A stretch of DNA of 64,000 nucleotides from Mya arenaria (GCF_026914265.1 NC_069133.1:49784182-49848181); one strand, 5' to 3'. Positions 13,001 to 26,640 are shown, numbered from the stretch's first letter. Translations and numbers: made by a program. The notes: generated from the letters alone by a model not told the origin.

Positions 13001-16000
13001 CAATTCGGTCAATATTGAACCAATATGTTTTACATTTAAAATGAAAACAATCATATAGATGTAATGAAATAATGATAAGAAGTCGAGTGCAGAACGATTT
13101 ATGCTGGTAAATGATTAATACATTTAACAAAATCAAACATTTAAGTTATACACACTTCATATTCAGCGTTTATTTCTAATTTTAACCAGTGATATAACCT
13201 ACATTACCCTAATCTCGTTACTTACTTAGTTTTAAATGTTAAAAGAATTAATGACGAAAATGGGTTAGATCAAAAGGAATTGCAAAACACAAGTATATAA
13301 AAAAATGTTTTTTGTTCATTGACATCAGAAATTATAAAATGACAGAGATGAATTCATACTCAATACATCGTGAAAATTCATTAAAATGCAGTTTAGAAAC
13401 ATTTAAATAAATTGTTAAATAAGTGGAAATACCAAATTCTGTAAGATAAATTTGGATTTTGAAAGTGTGCTCATGGAACGGGTCAGGTAGCTATGGAAGA
13501 GTACATTAACAATCAAATTGTGGAAAAAAACTGCCCCTTTCGCCTTGGCCAAGTTCTATAGTCCTTAGTAACTGCTGACGGAATGCCTTTTAAAACCATG
13601 AGATGATTTTGTACACATATATGACGACAATGCAACACTTCAAAGTCTAACATGAGTACCTGATACATTCGAAGTGCAGGCTGACATATTGATTCAATTC
13701 AGTCATGTTAATGCAAAAAGACCTAGGCAAATATTTTTTCATATCTGGTCCAAAAACAGGAACTCCTTCGGTCTGGAAGGCTTTTTTTTGGAAACAATGA
13801 CACCTCACCTAACTGTTTTGTCTACTTTTCGACCAGTTGAAAATTGACAACTTTACAGAAAAGCTTTGTGACCGCCGCTGTTTTTGTCAAAACAAGAGGC
13901 AGACACCGTCATTGTAAGATCTCCAAACACGGATGTCGAAGTGCTGCGATCATAGTATTCCAGGATTTTGTTCCATACGGCTGTAGGTAACAAGCGGCGA
14001 CTTTTTTATGCTAATGATATTGCTTAGAACAAATGGAAAGCTGTTTGTTCAGTAGTTCTTGCCATTTAATGCTTCACAAGGTATGATTCAACAATGGCGT
14101 CCCTTTCAATCCTAGAAAAGAACCTATACCAATACCACATAGCTTCACTGTCTAAACTTGGTCACATTCTTCAAAGGCATCGAACGCTTTGTCGGTTGAA
14201 TGGTAAATAAAAATATACACAGGTAAATATATTGAGATATGACACATTCTGCAAAAAGATTAAGGTTCCTCTCCAGACTTGTATTACAGTATAAACATTA
14301 GTTTTCTGCCGCCATGTAGGGCATCCAGTGAAATGCAGGATCACATGGTTAACTATCAAATGTACGTCTTGCCTCACTTTCATGGAAATTACCCACTACG
14401 ACTTCAATATATACAATGTAGTGTTAAACAAGTGGACAAGTGATATTGTTTCACAAGAAATTAATTAAATATTGTGTACTAATAAAGACGTAAAACACAT
14501 TTACTCGGGGAAAGATGATGACGTACTATGGCTTGATAACATGGTTTACATCGTGTTTGAAAAGGAATCTGATACAGACTAGACCAGGCTGTTGCTATAT
14601 TGCGAGAACATCGGTTTAAAAATAAAACGTGAAATAAATGAGGTTACTTGACTTCATTGAAGATTGCAGATTTTTTATCAAAATAATATATAATTTTATG
14701 CACGTGTAGACATATTTTTTTTCATTTAAAGTATGCATAATTGGTAAGGTGTATAAGTAAAGCAATATTTGTCACGTATATGACACATAATGTTAATGAA
14801 TGTCATATTGTTTATGATTAGTAGATGTAAACGCTCACATTTTTTCGAGGGTGTACAACATATTTCTAATCAGTGTTTTAACATAATTTGTACAATTATT
14901 AAATAGTTGCATTGTCAGTGATATTCTTGTTTATAGTGGTTACGTCAACTACAATTCAAATATACAATATTATATCCGTTTTAGAATGTAATTGATATTT
15001 CCAGTCCTATAACATAAAATATTTCGGAGTGTTGTGTTATCTAGTTAAAATGTCAAGTCATATTATTTAAAAGTGAAGTAACCTATTTTATATGCATATT
15101 GGTATTTTTGTCATACATCTTGAAAGTTTAGAGTCGCTAATGTTTTGCAATAAAAACTTGCATAACATAATAAACTTGTGATAAACTTGTGGTAAAAGTG
15201 TATAGTCAATATTATAGTCCTGTTTAGTTTAAAATTACTTGTAAAACACTTTTTTAACGGAAAGTAACGGATTCTACATGTACATTTATCAGAATATGTA
15301 ATTAGTTTTCGTAATAATGTTTGTAGTTTGCTTTTGTTCAATGAGAAAAGATCATTGTACGGATATGATTGCAAAATTACGACGAATGCTCACTGTAGGC
15401 ATTGTTTGTTTCATATGCATATACAAGCAACATATTGTTCTAGAGTGTGACGTAATATAAATGTGAAGGTTTAACATTGAAACCAAACTTTGCATTTTGA
15501 CTTATTCATCAGAACTGTCTGAAGTAAAATCCAAGTTGAAGTTTTCTCCATAAAATCAATGCAGATTATTTTGATATTTGGCAAGTTTTGAAATAACGTG
15601 TATAAAAGTATTATTAGCCATGTGAAAATTGTTTTTAATAGTTGAATTTCAAAATGCTGTAGTTTCCAAACGCCCCAACGGCCAAGGCGTAAACATGTCT
15701 CAAAATGTTAAAAAGATGATACACTTTCAAAAAATCATGGTCTACAAAATTGCCTCTGGGGGGAGCAAAACCATTTTTTCTCTCATAGTTTATAAGATAA
15801 GCTCATATATTTTGTTCCGGCATAACTTGTGTAAAAGCGATATGTTGAAAGGTTTGCCGATTTGTAGCATCAATAATATCAGAAAACACAATGACACCTA
15901 CCTCCAAGTGAAAGAATACCCGTGTGTAATGCGCCAACCCAAGCCGTGAGAGCGACGCTAGACTGAAATCGTTCCAAAAGGGCGTTATGTATAATTCCCA

Positions 16001-16310
16001 CGGAATACATGGATCCCCCGAGAAGAGCGAAACCTAGGAAGGTTGCAAGCAAAACCATCCATGCCCATCCAGTGTCAAGATCACTAAATTCCGGCTCGAC
16101 ATCTACATCGGATGCATTCTCAATTAATTGTAACTGTATTCTTTTCAAGTCATTTTTTGATTCTGACAATCCTAAATCATAAAGTAAAGCATCAGTTTCC
16201 GGCTCTTTTTCACTATTTTCTCTTAAATCCAATATTCCTGTGTCAAAATGTTGTCCCATTGTGTGCCCTGTGCTGTCCATGACATTGCTCAATGAACCCG
16301 ATGAATTCAT
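10044..16310 (-). CDS. MCT/SLC16-like transporter, gene B (5 exons)
   Basis: Exons on the minus strand: 16310-15902, 12941-12798, 11928-11140, 10677-10627 and 10222-10044. They sum to 1572 nt, 523 residues, with all introns in phase 1. The start is fixed by an in-frame TAA two codons upstream. Exon 1 carries DTGWAW after an acidic N-terminus, exon 2 DRFSCRTAIV, exon 3 FNFKRRRNLALG and GRLLTG, and exon 4 VDSGGTYDQS. The cytosolic C-tail after TM12 is longer than in A or C (about 40 residues, containing SVERPGEENT). Intron 1 is nearly 3 kb, the longest in the cluster. It is a plasma-membrane MFS carrier by family; the substrate is unknown. Its tail is the reference that exposes the displaced tail of gene E. 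Confidence 0.9.
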
Positions 16311-16408
16311 AGCTTAGGCAGTTGTCGATTATATTATGAAATTTCAATTACTACACTTAAACGTGTCTGCTTGCTACCCTGTTTGAAAAGCACTAAAAGA
16401 TCTAGGCT

Positions 16409-16429
16409 ATATCCAATACACGCATTGAA
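16409..16429 (-). promoter_or_regulatory. shared upstream motif, gene B
   Basis: In gene orientation TTCAATGCGTGTATTGGATA, about 100 bp before the ATG; one base differs from the gene A copy over 20. Confidence 0.4.
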
Positions 16430-17541
16430 AAACTTGATGTTTTGATAAAACATGGCAATCGTCAATGCTTAACGTTGGGCACATAATATAAAGTTAATGG
16501 AGTAAAAAAGAGATGGCTGGACGATTTTGTATGCGTTCAATCATTTGACTCATACATTTTTAACGACAAGTTAACATTCCAAAGTGCACGTCTATAAAAC
16601 AACAATTACAAGATTCTTCTCATTACTGAAAGAAATGGATAGTATCACTGTGTAGATAAATGAATGAATTTTCAGAAAATCGATGATGCATTGTTGTTCT
16701 CATTCGATTTGGACCTGTAATTCAGCATGTTTTATTCCTTGTTTTGTTTTTTGTCAAAAAAAAGCAGAAAAAATACATAATAATTCATAAAAGTTATACT
16801 CACCGATGCAGGAGACGTCAATGTATCCTTGTAATGTCATTGACAATCAAAACAAATCTTCAAACATCCGAAATCGGAAGTATAAAATGTCAGTCAAAAT
16901 GTCCCAATCCCGGCAGAAAAACGACATATTACAAAAAATGCTTGTGAAACTTTTTGCTCGTTTTATTTTGTTTCACATAATTAGATAAAACCCGTACTAC
17001 AATTGATAGATAATTTACTCATGATTATTTTGGTACCATTTTCGGCAATAAGTATAAATGTTTGCAGGAGTAATATCCATTGGAGTGAGGAGTGGTATTA
17101 GCATTGTGCAGACTAGGGAAGTGTAAAATACGACGTCACGTTGTTATCACTTGAAGTGTGTCGGTTACAAAGAAAGACATCTGCAAATATCTCACACTGT
17201 TATTAATCACGACCTTATGCAATAGGATAAAGGCCTCGCATATAAATTACAAACATTATATGAAATCGTTGTTTTACAATGCGAGTGTCGTTCAGTGGTT
17301 GATATATTTAAGTCACTCCTGCCTTTATTCTGAACAATGGTAATGATATATTTCCAGAAACCTTATTTTACTTAATCGACCAAAAGTACTCCAAAAAACG
17401 ATCAAGCTATATGGCACAATAACTGGGTAAAAGTAAACGAAATATTTCAGAGGGAATGTAGTGCTAAGTTCCTTGATGTTAACAGACTCAATAAAATGCG
17501 CATGCTGCGAAGTAATTAGTTTTATTTCACGCAGCAGTGAT

Positions 17542-17543
<2 letters not shown>

Positions 17544-17587
<44 letters not shown>
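17544..17587. repeat. (AG)n microsatellite
   Basis: About 20 AG dinucleotides without interruption. Confidence 0.98.
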
Positions 17588-17590
<3 letters not shown>

Positions 17591-18260
17591 CAGGATACTA
17601 AAGTATCTACTAGCAGATGTTATCAGAAACAACTATCAATGGCTAACAAGAAACCGGAAAAATAATGATTGAGATGACAAAACTCTCGTTCTAATCACCG
17701 AAAGAAATCTCTCTTTTTTTCTAATATCCTTAGAATACGTGCGATTTTGTATATACGTGCATTCGGTCAGTGTCTTTGTTCAAATTAAACAACTGGGCAG
17801 TTCCCATTGCATTGAGTTGATAATCAAAACTAAATGTTTTAGACATATATGCATTTAAAATATGTTTGAACACATCAATACAGAATGCGGAATTGGAAGT
17901 CGTTGTGCATGTTTGTCTTGCAACAAACTGAGTTTACACATATCTTCGTCCTTACACGTACAGTACCAATGAGAAAGGTAGCATATGTCGCGTATTTTAT
18001 GCACAACATCTATAGAACAATAATATATACAAACATACACTACAATGTAGATCAAGATCATAACACTAACTGAACCAAGTCGTTATCGATATTTCATGAT
18101 GATTATTTTCTCTAAGGCATCTTTATGACGTGTTCTTCTAACCTAGAATATTTACCATCATTTATTTCCAATAACAACCTATTATATGCGAGTACAGCTT
18201 AAATGAAAACTTGTTTTTGTAGCATCAAGATTGGTATCCAGCATTGAATGAGGTGCCTTT

Positions 18261-18376
18261 CTACTCAACAGCTGTAGTAGTAACATCCATTCTCTTTGTA
18301 ACAAAGCAATTGGAAATTGCTCCACAGACTGCAGCCATCAAAATGCAAACTCCTAAAATGAAGATATCCATATTAA

Positions 18377-18444
<68 letters not shown>

Positions 18445-21400
18445 AACAGCTCGCATCAACAACCATACGAGCTACAGATGAAAACTTTACAGTAAAACTT
18501 ACGGTTACGTTGATGAAAATAATCATTGTTGCATACAATTACAGTTTATCCAAGTAAAGCACAATTGTAATACTTGAAATAAAAAATGTACTTGTCCAAT
18601 TTGAAAAGTATTTATACGGAAAAAAGAAGTAATATCGATATTTGTGCAATGTAGTAGCAACACTAAATTACCTGCAACGATAACGGAATGGTCATAGGTT
18701 CCACCGGAATCCACAAGCGTTCCTGAAATGTTCGACCATAGACATACGGGTTAACAATACTTTCCAAATACGCAATGTGTGAAAGGCGCTTATGGCACTG
18801 TGTTAAAGTCATTAAGTCCTTTATGTCATACGGTGTATAAATATATTTCATAGAAGGAAATGCAATTAATCGTGCCAAAAACGTTAAATAACGCTAATAT
18901 ATAAAAATGCATTTTTTAAACTCAAATAATAATGTTCTAATACCTGTCACTTATTACCTGCAATAACCGGCCCTACGACCGCTCCCACTCCACAACACAT
19001 AAACTCGAGACCAATCGAGGTTGCAATGTAGTCGATAGCAACAAACTTCAGGGACACGGTAGTCGTGACAACGTAACAACATCCAAAGAAAAGACCTAAG
19101 GATATTGTGAACACTATGTGGCCTATATAGTGCCGAGAAACAAATGGGTACACTATCGTTGTTATGGCAATTATTGTCATGGATCCGGCGTAAACAATGG
19201 TTTCATTACAGTTTGGATTGTTTGCCACAATTCCGGTTAAAATACGACCTACTACTGCCAAAATACCTATTAAAGATACTAGATAAGCTGCCTGATGTTC
19301 CGAAAATCCTTTTGTTGTTATATATTTCGGCAAGTGTAAGAAAAGCAAATACGTCCCTGCACCGTACAAAAACATACTTAAACACAAACAAACGATTCCT
19401 TTATTAAGCAAAACATTCAGGTAAGGTGTCACTCTTCTTTTGAAAATATTTTTGTTCCGTATTGAAGATTCCTTGTCTCTTTGTCGAATTTTATTGGCAT
19501 GGATCTCCAATGCACTGGGAAAACAAAGCATCCCGAGGGTCACTAGATTAATTTGCATACAAGCGCAACAAATAAAAAACCCTGAAAAGCCATAAAAATC
19601 CTTTGCCATCTGCAAAATAGGGGCAAATGCACAGAGTCCAATTCCACTTCCGGACAGAGAGATGCCAAGGGCAAGGTTACGACGTCGTTTGAAGTTAAAA
19701 CCAACAACCACCATTACCGCGGTGTATCCAAAGGCACCTCCGATGCCTATAAATAAGAACAAAGGGTGAAACCAACAACCACCATTACCGCGGTGTATCC
19801 AAATAAATAAGAACAAAGGGTGATATAAAACATGACGTAGTGATGCGTATTTTATTGAAAAAAGGCTAATGATAAAATGAATATGAAAATGAACACAATT
19901 TTATGAAATATACATCTTGTTTCTTAAATACAGTGTGTTGGTCGTTCTAAGGAAACTTAAGTGCAAATTTCAAACATTAGCGAAAGGTTTATGAGTTTAA
20001 GTTTAAAAAGAGGTGACAGTTATATATTTCAGGCATACGGTTTAAATTAAATTTAATCAAAACTTCAAGTATAATATAAAGAAAACGGGGCATAAAATGA
20101 AAAGTTGATTTAAACAATTGGTGCCGGAAAAAAAATGAAGACATATATGTGTGGCTTTCAAAAAAACCACGGTTGCCGCTCAACACATTAAATGCTCAAA
20201 TAAGTATCATAGCTTTTAATAAGAAAGCCATCCTTTCTGATAGTTTATCCTTCAAATCATTAGTAATTCTGAATTAATTAAATGGGTTTGGGTAGGAAAT
20301 TTGATATCTTGAGGATAAACAAAGGTGATCATACAATCTTTAGACCAAGTTTTTTAACTATATTTGGACTTAACAGCCTGAATTTCGAATCAGAGTGACA
20401 AATATTTAGTATACAAACATTACAAAAACCGAATAAAACAAACATTCTGACATTTCAATATCATTTTAAAAAAATAATATATTGTTTTGACCGACATCAC
20501 CATTTTTATTTCTGGACTGGAATATAATCAAGCACATTTTGATCGGATTAACATTTTTAGTTTTATATTAGACCAAATGACCTGCGTTTCAGCTCAAAAA
20601 TACAAACTAAATCTAGAACGCATAGTGACCAACACTTCTTCCAAGTTGCATTCACATTGGGAGAAGTGGTTTGTCAAGCACTTAACACGGTGAACAAGAT
20701 GTTGACCAAACATGACCCATGATTTAATATATTTAGCAAGTTAATAAAAAAAAATCAAATGTATGCAATAAGGTTTTGGTGGCATTATACAAATTGTTCA
20801 TACTATTGAACAGATTAAGTCTGACTAATGACGCGCAAATATAACAAAGTTTTATAACTTAATGCTTAATAGCTATTTAGAAATACATTACTGACAAAGG
20901 ACAAGTGCGAAAACATTTATGTTAAACATGGACAGCAAGAGCTTGGATGAGCAAATACATTAAGCGTAACTTTATGGCAGAAAGAAATGTGACTGTTTTA
21001 CCGACGATAATGCCACAGGTAAATATTGCAGCCTCTATACATGGCATAAACGCTGTCGCCATATAGCCAACGGTGTAAATTAGTCCCGAACAAATGATGG
21101 CAGTTCTGCAGCTGAATCGGTCAACCACCGCAGTTGATAGGAGACCTATAATTATAAAACGATAATTCAAGAAAAAAAAACGATCGGTATTTTCGATTTC
21201 ACCAGCAAACACTATTACCAATACAGTTTTCAGATATGATACAAATTTCGAGAAAAAATTAATTCGTTACAGCCATATATCGAAACACACAAAGGGTACT
21301 TACTACCGAGTGAAAGAATACCCGTGTGTAATGCGCCTACCCAGGCCGTGAGGGCGACGCTTGCCTGAAAATGTTCCAACAGGACGTTGTGTATGATGCC

Positions 21401-21733
21401 CACAGAATGCATGGAGCCTCCGAATAGACCAAAACTTAGGAAAGCTGCAAACAAAATAACCCAAGCCCATCCTGTGTCAAGGTCAGCAAAGTCTTGCCTA
21501 TCTTCTTTAACTGGTGCATTCTCATAAGATTTCATTCCTTTTAAATCTCTTTTTAATCCTTCTGATTCCATATCAAGAAGTAAGGTTTCTGTGTCCGGAT
21601 CGTTTTTGCAATCCAGTTCCCGTAAATGCAGTACTTCCTTTCCACAAGAAGGTAAGCGTTCTGTGTTGCCCATGTCATTAATTAGTGTGCGAGTTAAATT
21701 CATAGCAGAATCCGTAGATGTCGATTCCTTCAT
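18261..21733 (-). CDS. MCT/SLC16-like transporter, gene C (5 exons)
   Basis: Exons on the minus strand: 21733-21304, 21145-21002, 19746-18958, 18722-18672 and 18352-18261. They sum to 1506 nt, 501 residues, all introns in phase 1. An in-frame TGA three codons upstream supports the start. DTGWAW, DRFSCRTAII, FNFKRRRNLALG, GRILTG and VDSGGTYDHS appear in the same order as in A and B. The exon 1/2 junction codon is AGT (Ser) where A, B and E have Gly. A 34-bp piece of exon 3 is duplicated in intron 2 (see 19751-19822), and intron 4 holds an (AT)n run. It is a 12-TM MFS carrier by family with unknown substrate. The short C-tail ends soon after VTKRMDVTTT. Confidence 0.9.
18379..18441. repeat. (AT)n microsatellite, gene C intron 4
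   Basis: About 31 TA dinucleotides, close upstream of the last exon of gene C in gene orientation. Isoleucine/tyrosine-rich open frames across it are artefacts. Confidence 0.98.
19751..19822. repeat. partial duplication of exon 3 start into gene C intron 2
   Basis: About 34 bp of exon 3 (AACCAACAACCACCATTACC, then GCGGTGTATCC; original near 19697-19732) recurs at 19769-19802. It is framed by a repeated intron segment AATAAGAACAAAGGGTGA at 19751-19769 and 19805-19822. The acceptor at 19747-19748 is not duplicated, so splicing should not be disturbed. Confidence 0.85.
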
Positions 21734-21846
21734 GAATAATCAAGAACTATTTTTACAGAAAGTTTGATTTCATATACTTATTGCATAAAAGCAAATATTC
21801 ATTCAACTGTCCTGAAACTGATCCACACGGTTCACCTGTCTGTGTT

Positions 21847-21868
21847 AATATCCGATGAACACATTGAT
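21847..21868 (-). promoter_or_regulatory. shared upstream motif, gene C (diverged)
   Basis: In gene orientation TATCAATGTGTTCATCGGAT, about 115 bp before the ATG, matching the A and B motifs at most positions. Confidence 0.3.
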
Positions 21869-22200
21869 ACTCTTCTTTCGTATCATATGATAACAATTTT
21901 GCCACAAGCGCCTTGTATTGCCTTTGAATATACAAGGTCGAACAGCGAAACGTATTTTATGTTTACGATCAAGATACTTAATACTCCATTATTCCAGTTA
22001 GTAAATGCATGAACAAATTCTTCAAAAGCCTATTTACGTTTTATTAGCAAACCTTTTCTTATCGTTATTATATCAAATGTTCCACTTGTTGAACACGGAG
22101 CTATCAACCATTTAACTATCTGAAGTAGTGAACATTAGCTTAATAAACACCACATGATGACTTCATGCCTGTACCTGTAGTATTATGCATGCGTTATTAA

Positions 22201-22543
22201 AGCTGCACTCTCACAGATTTTACGTTTTGACAAAAAAAAATTGTCTTGGAACGAGCCAATTCATGCGACAATGCATAGAAACCAGTCATATAAGACTGCT
22301 GAAAAAATTCAGATCAGTTCGAAAATTGATGTTATATACATTTTTCTTAAACCGTTCGTAAGGCTTTTAGCCAAAAAACATTAACTTTCGAACTAAATTG
22401 TTAAATTCTGCGATCTGATCTTTTTTGATCTTTTTTTTATCAGTCTTATATCACTGGTTTGCAGATATTAACGCAATAAATGGCTCATTCCAAAGCAAGA
22501 AATAAAAAAGTTGTCAAAACGGTAAAGCTGTGAGAGTGCAGCT
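22201..22543. mobile_element. palindromic MITE, AGCTGCACTCTCACAG family, copy 1
   Basis: Terminal inverted repeats AGCTGCACTCTCACAG/CTGTGAGAGTGCAGCT flank a 343-bp body whose two halves are themselves partly complementary. TAA lies on both sides (possible target duplication). Same family as 23699-24053. Confidence 0.85.
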
Positions 22544-23698
22544 TAAAGTTAATCTAGCCGAATTGTAAGAGCGCCATTGTTCTCTTTAATAATTAAAGAA
22601 ACACTTACTTTTGATCGATAAACGAGTATATCGTGCTTTACAACCATAAAGTATGACGTCCCTCTTTCGCCCAACAAATAACAATAGCTTCGAACGTGAA
22701 AACAAGGCTACATGGGCTCCATTTCGCCAAACTAAATAACAAAGCCTATCGTAAAAGCAAGGCTATAATAGCTATATATCGCCCTTTTTGCCCTTGGGGC
22801 ACCATAAGATATTAACTCTGTTAACCCCGAACTCAGTACAGATAATGTTTAAAGGTAGGATGATTATACAGCTGACGTCCTTAAGCTAAATATAGATGAA
22901 GTACATATTTTCGACGTTATTTTGAAAATAGGTAACTGTGATAGTGTTGATGAACAGTTTGTAAACTATATATCTGCTGATGTAGAAATAATTTTATTTT
23001 CAGCTAAAGGTAACCTTAGCATTGTTCGTGTTTTATCTTAATGAGTCAGAGCACTATACGGTAACAAGAAACAACAAAAGCTTAGAGGTAAGCGATGTGC
23101 ACTTAGATATGTTAATTAGACTACTTGATTTATTATGTGCCGAAGACACAGGAGTGTTTACCATTTTATTCTTATTGCTGTCATTGCTACTTAAAAATTA
23201 ATTTTGATAAGAAAAACAATTTTAGTAATCAGTAGTAGCTTCCAGCGGATTACGATGCAGAATTTTTTTCTCTTTCAAATTCACTTTTCGAAAAAATGAT
23301 TTTTTAAATATCTTTTGGTCCTTTTTGAACATTTATGTAAAATTTCTAGAAAATCGATGCTCAGAAATTGTGTAATCAACTGTACGATGATGGTTTTATG
23401 GCCCACTTCGCGGCGTATTCACAGCAGGATAGAAATAATCCATCGGCAAGATTATGACACTGGGTATGACATGTGCAACGAAGTTTGTCATGTATAGCAA
23501 TAAAATTATTCCATAACTATTTCGTATTTTTTTCATTTTATCGTTATTGTATCATTAAAATTATATATGACACTCGATTATTCATTTACATTAGTAGTTA
23601 AGAAATGTCATATACTGTGTTTGTGTAAAAAAAGAATGTCATATATTTAGCAAAAATTATTCCCATTTTTAAACGCAATCACTATTACAGACAGTTAA

Positions 23699-24053
23699 AG
23701 CTGCACTCTCACAGATTTACAATTTTTAACTTTTTTATTTTTTTGTCTTAGAAAGAGCAAATATTTGCGTAAATATCTGCAAACCAATGATATAAGATTG
23801 CTGACAAAAAAATAAGATCGTAGATTTTCATATTTCCGTTCGAAAATTAATGTTTCATGGCTTAAACCGTTACTAACGGTTTAAGTAAAATGCAAAAAAC
23901 ATTAATTTTTGAACTTCAATATAAAAATCTGCGATCTGATCTTGTGTCAGCAGTCTTATATAACTGGTTTCCATGGATTTTCGCAAAAATTGGCTCGTTC
24001 CAAGACAAAAATTAAAAAAGTTGTCAAAGCGTTTAATCTGTGAGAGTGCAGCT
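23699..24053. mobile_element. palindromic MITE, AGCTGCACTCTCACAG family, copy 2
   Basis: It has the same terminal inverted repeats as the copy 1.5 kb to the left, here flanked by TTAA on both sides. The centre contains an AAACCGTTACTAACGGTTTA palindrome. The element could fold back almost along its whole length. Confidence 0.85.
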
Positions 24054-25773
24054 TTAAAACGTAACACTTTCCTCATAAAATATTATTGTCAATACAACAT
24101 TAATGACATTTTAACTTGTATCGTTACGGACCGGTACTAAATGATAGCAACTGTAGTTAATATTTCATTTTAGCTGTTCCTTTCCGAAATTTCACACCTG
24201 ATTTTGTGTTACACTGCTATTAGAAAAAATACCAAACTGTTAAAATAAAGGTGTGGAAATGGCCCAATTAAATGTCTTGATAAACGATAGACTTCAACAA
24301 AAAGCCACGGAATATAATATGTAAAAGAAGTAAGTTTATCAGAGATGATTTGATATTTCAGTACTTTATCAACTAACGTTTCCCCTATAGAACAGCTCTT
24401 CCTAATTATGGCTAAATCTAAAATATTCCAAAACTGAAATTTTCTATCGCAACTTATAATAAAAGGACGGGTCAACTTTATGACCCTCATAAATTCTGTA
24501 TTTCTTATCTGCCTTAATCTTACACTGCGTCCAGTAGATAAATAAGTGCTAAACTAGCGTATCTTAACGCTACTATTGCACTGAGAGGAGAAATCGATAG
24601 AGACCGTCGTTACCCTGATAAGCTCCAAAGTTGGCAATGCAGAAATTCTGTAATCCTTGTGGGTTTTGGATTTCGGATAGTTTCTAGACTATTTCTGTTC
24701 CATTGTATTTAATCGAAATAATCCGAATAATTACGAGTGAAGCAGGTTTCTATTTTGTGATAAATATACTCATACACATTTGACATTGCTTTATTCACAA
24801 CCCGAATCCATATTTACATTTACAGCTAGCCTGTACTACCACCAGTGCAACGCAGAACCACAGCGCTGCAGTTAATGTGGCAAAAATAATTGTCACACTA
24901 AATGTATTAAATAAAGCGCCGGTGATCATTTATTTGTGTATATTCCTACTCGGACAACACTATGATATTTAATGTTACTGGGTTATATGCATCTGAAAAT
25001 AAGGGACAACACTCGAGTACTTAAATACGATTAATGAAGCTGAAAAGTGATGAGCTACAAATAAAATAGTCCACAACACGCACATAAACTGTCCGTTTTC
25101 ATCACTATATGGCCTGAAGTTTAAAGTATATAGTTTATAAAATTGCAAGAACTCAATGAATCGACTAGCATAGGTATTTTCAGTTTTATCACAGCTTATT
25201 CTTGTTCTAGAAATTGTATCAGACGAATCGAACTTCAACGTTTTGTTCTCATAATCTTCGTACACTTGCGGTAGTCTCCAGTATGCGCATTTCAAGTTTT
25301 TTGGACAAGATATAATTTATTTAATAGAGTACAAATCATATTTGATTGATGCAACCGAAAGGTGACAATGGAATCACCTGATCGAAGATTTGAAAGTTTT
25401 TTAATTTATTAATTTCTCTTTGAACATAAATTATTTCAGCTGCAATACTTCGTGTCCGTTTTGCTTCATTGGCAGTCATTTGGCAGGTATTTTATCATAG
25501 CGAATTATATGACTTTCATGATCACCACAGATTCTTTTTGACTGCAAACAAAAGACGAAAAAACAGAGAAAACAACAAATTTTACATTCAGATATGTGTC
25601 AAATTTCATATTATTACATTAAAATAAGGTGTGAAAACATATATTCGCGACAGGGCTTGATCAATGTTAATTACTAAACAATAAATGAAGTCGTGAAAAT
25701 AAGTGACAAACCGATTACTTGCTTCAAAGCGGGGCTGTTTCGGTTAATTAAGACACGGAACGTTTTCTACAAG
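24054..25773. other. intergenic, nothing recognised
   Basis: Short open frames near 24209-24490 and 24975-25295 (minus) show no family motif, splice context or repetition. Treated as chance. Confidence 0.5.
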
Positions 25774-26640
25774 TCAAGTCAAGTCAAGTTTCCTTTATTT
25801 CACTCATTTAATTAATTTTGAGAAAATTTAATAATTATCAAGGGAGGGAACTCTTTCTCAGCGCCGAATGTTTAATTGTCCGCCCCTCTTTATTTTGGCG
25901 CCTTTCTTATTTGTTCTCTAGTTTTAATCCGGTTCGGACGTGTGTCACAAAGGCAAACGAGTGAAATGGGTACATTTAAAGGTTTTTTTTCTTAAATTAC
26001 AAACGTTTGACAATGATTATTATATATAGTAAATTTACCAGTGTAATCAATCTGGTAATTGTCACATACATTAGTGGATAAATAAATAAATGGAGAGTCA
26101 ATAAAATATCGTAGCAATTAGAAACAAAATGGCTCAAATTCTGTATATGTCAGCAGGCATGTCCTACAACTATAATGATTTCAATAAATTGCTTTAACAA
26201 ACAGTATTAAGTTAAACATCTGCGTTTTATTCCGGGTATTTATAAGTTTCTCTAGTTTAAAAATATTTGCGTGTCTATAAAAGTAGGGTTTCAAATATTT
26301 ATTTCGTTCTTCATCAAAAATTCTACATTCTAAAAGATAATGAAATTCATCGCCTAATTTATCGCAATGTGTACACACTCTTTCATTTAGAGGCGTTCTG
26401 TTCCAGCTACCAGTTTCAATTGGAAGTCTATGGTTTCTTGTTCTGAATTTAACTATAAAATGTAAGTTTTTAGTCGGTTGATCTAAAATGTATGGCTCAA
26501 TGCCGAATTTTGTTTTAAATATTCTGTAAAACTTTGCTTTATTGGATGTTTCAGTAGCACTAAACCATTCATTAATAATATTCGTTATGACTTTATAGGC
26601 ATAACGACATTTATTTTTAGGAAATAAACCGCTCTATTTA
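25774..26640 (-). mobile_element. LINE remnant, C-terminal zinc motif and 3' end
   Basis: The minus strand from about 26620 to 26181 reads EWFSATETSNKAKF, then NHRLPIETGSW and CTHCDKLGDEFHYLLEC, the C-x2-C-x8-H-x4-C motif found at the C-terminus of many LINE ORF2 proteins, ending in FVKAIY and a stop. The 3' UTR runs to a terminal run of ACTTG units at 25774-25792, as many CR1-like LINEs end. It is the 3' part of the element at 31690-33100, displaced about 5 kb by the nested retrotransposon. Confidence 0.8.

Larger units (their letters stand above)
16311..18260. other. spacer between genes B and C
   Basis: Apart from the upstream motif and the (AG)n run, no gene or repeat was recognised. It must contain the promoter of B and the 3' end of C. 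Confidence 0.5.

Noticed and set aside
13440-14400. possible decayed coding sequence in gene B intron 1 (minus strand)
   Set aside because: Composition looks somewhat less AT-rich, but no frame stays open long and no family motif could be recognised.
18353-18538. Ile/Tyr-repeat proteins on both strands
   Set aside because: Pure translation of the (AT)n microsatellite inside an intron.
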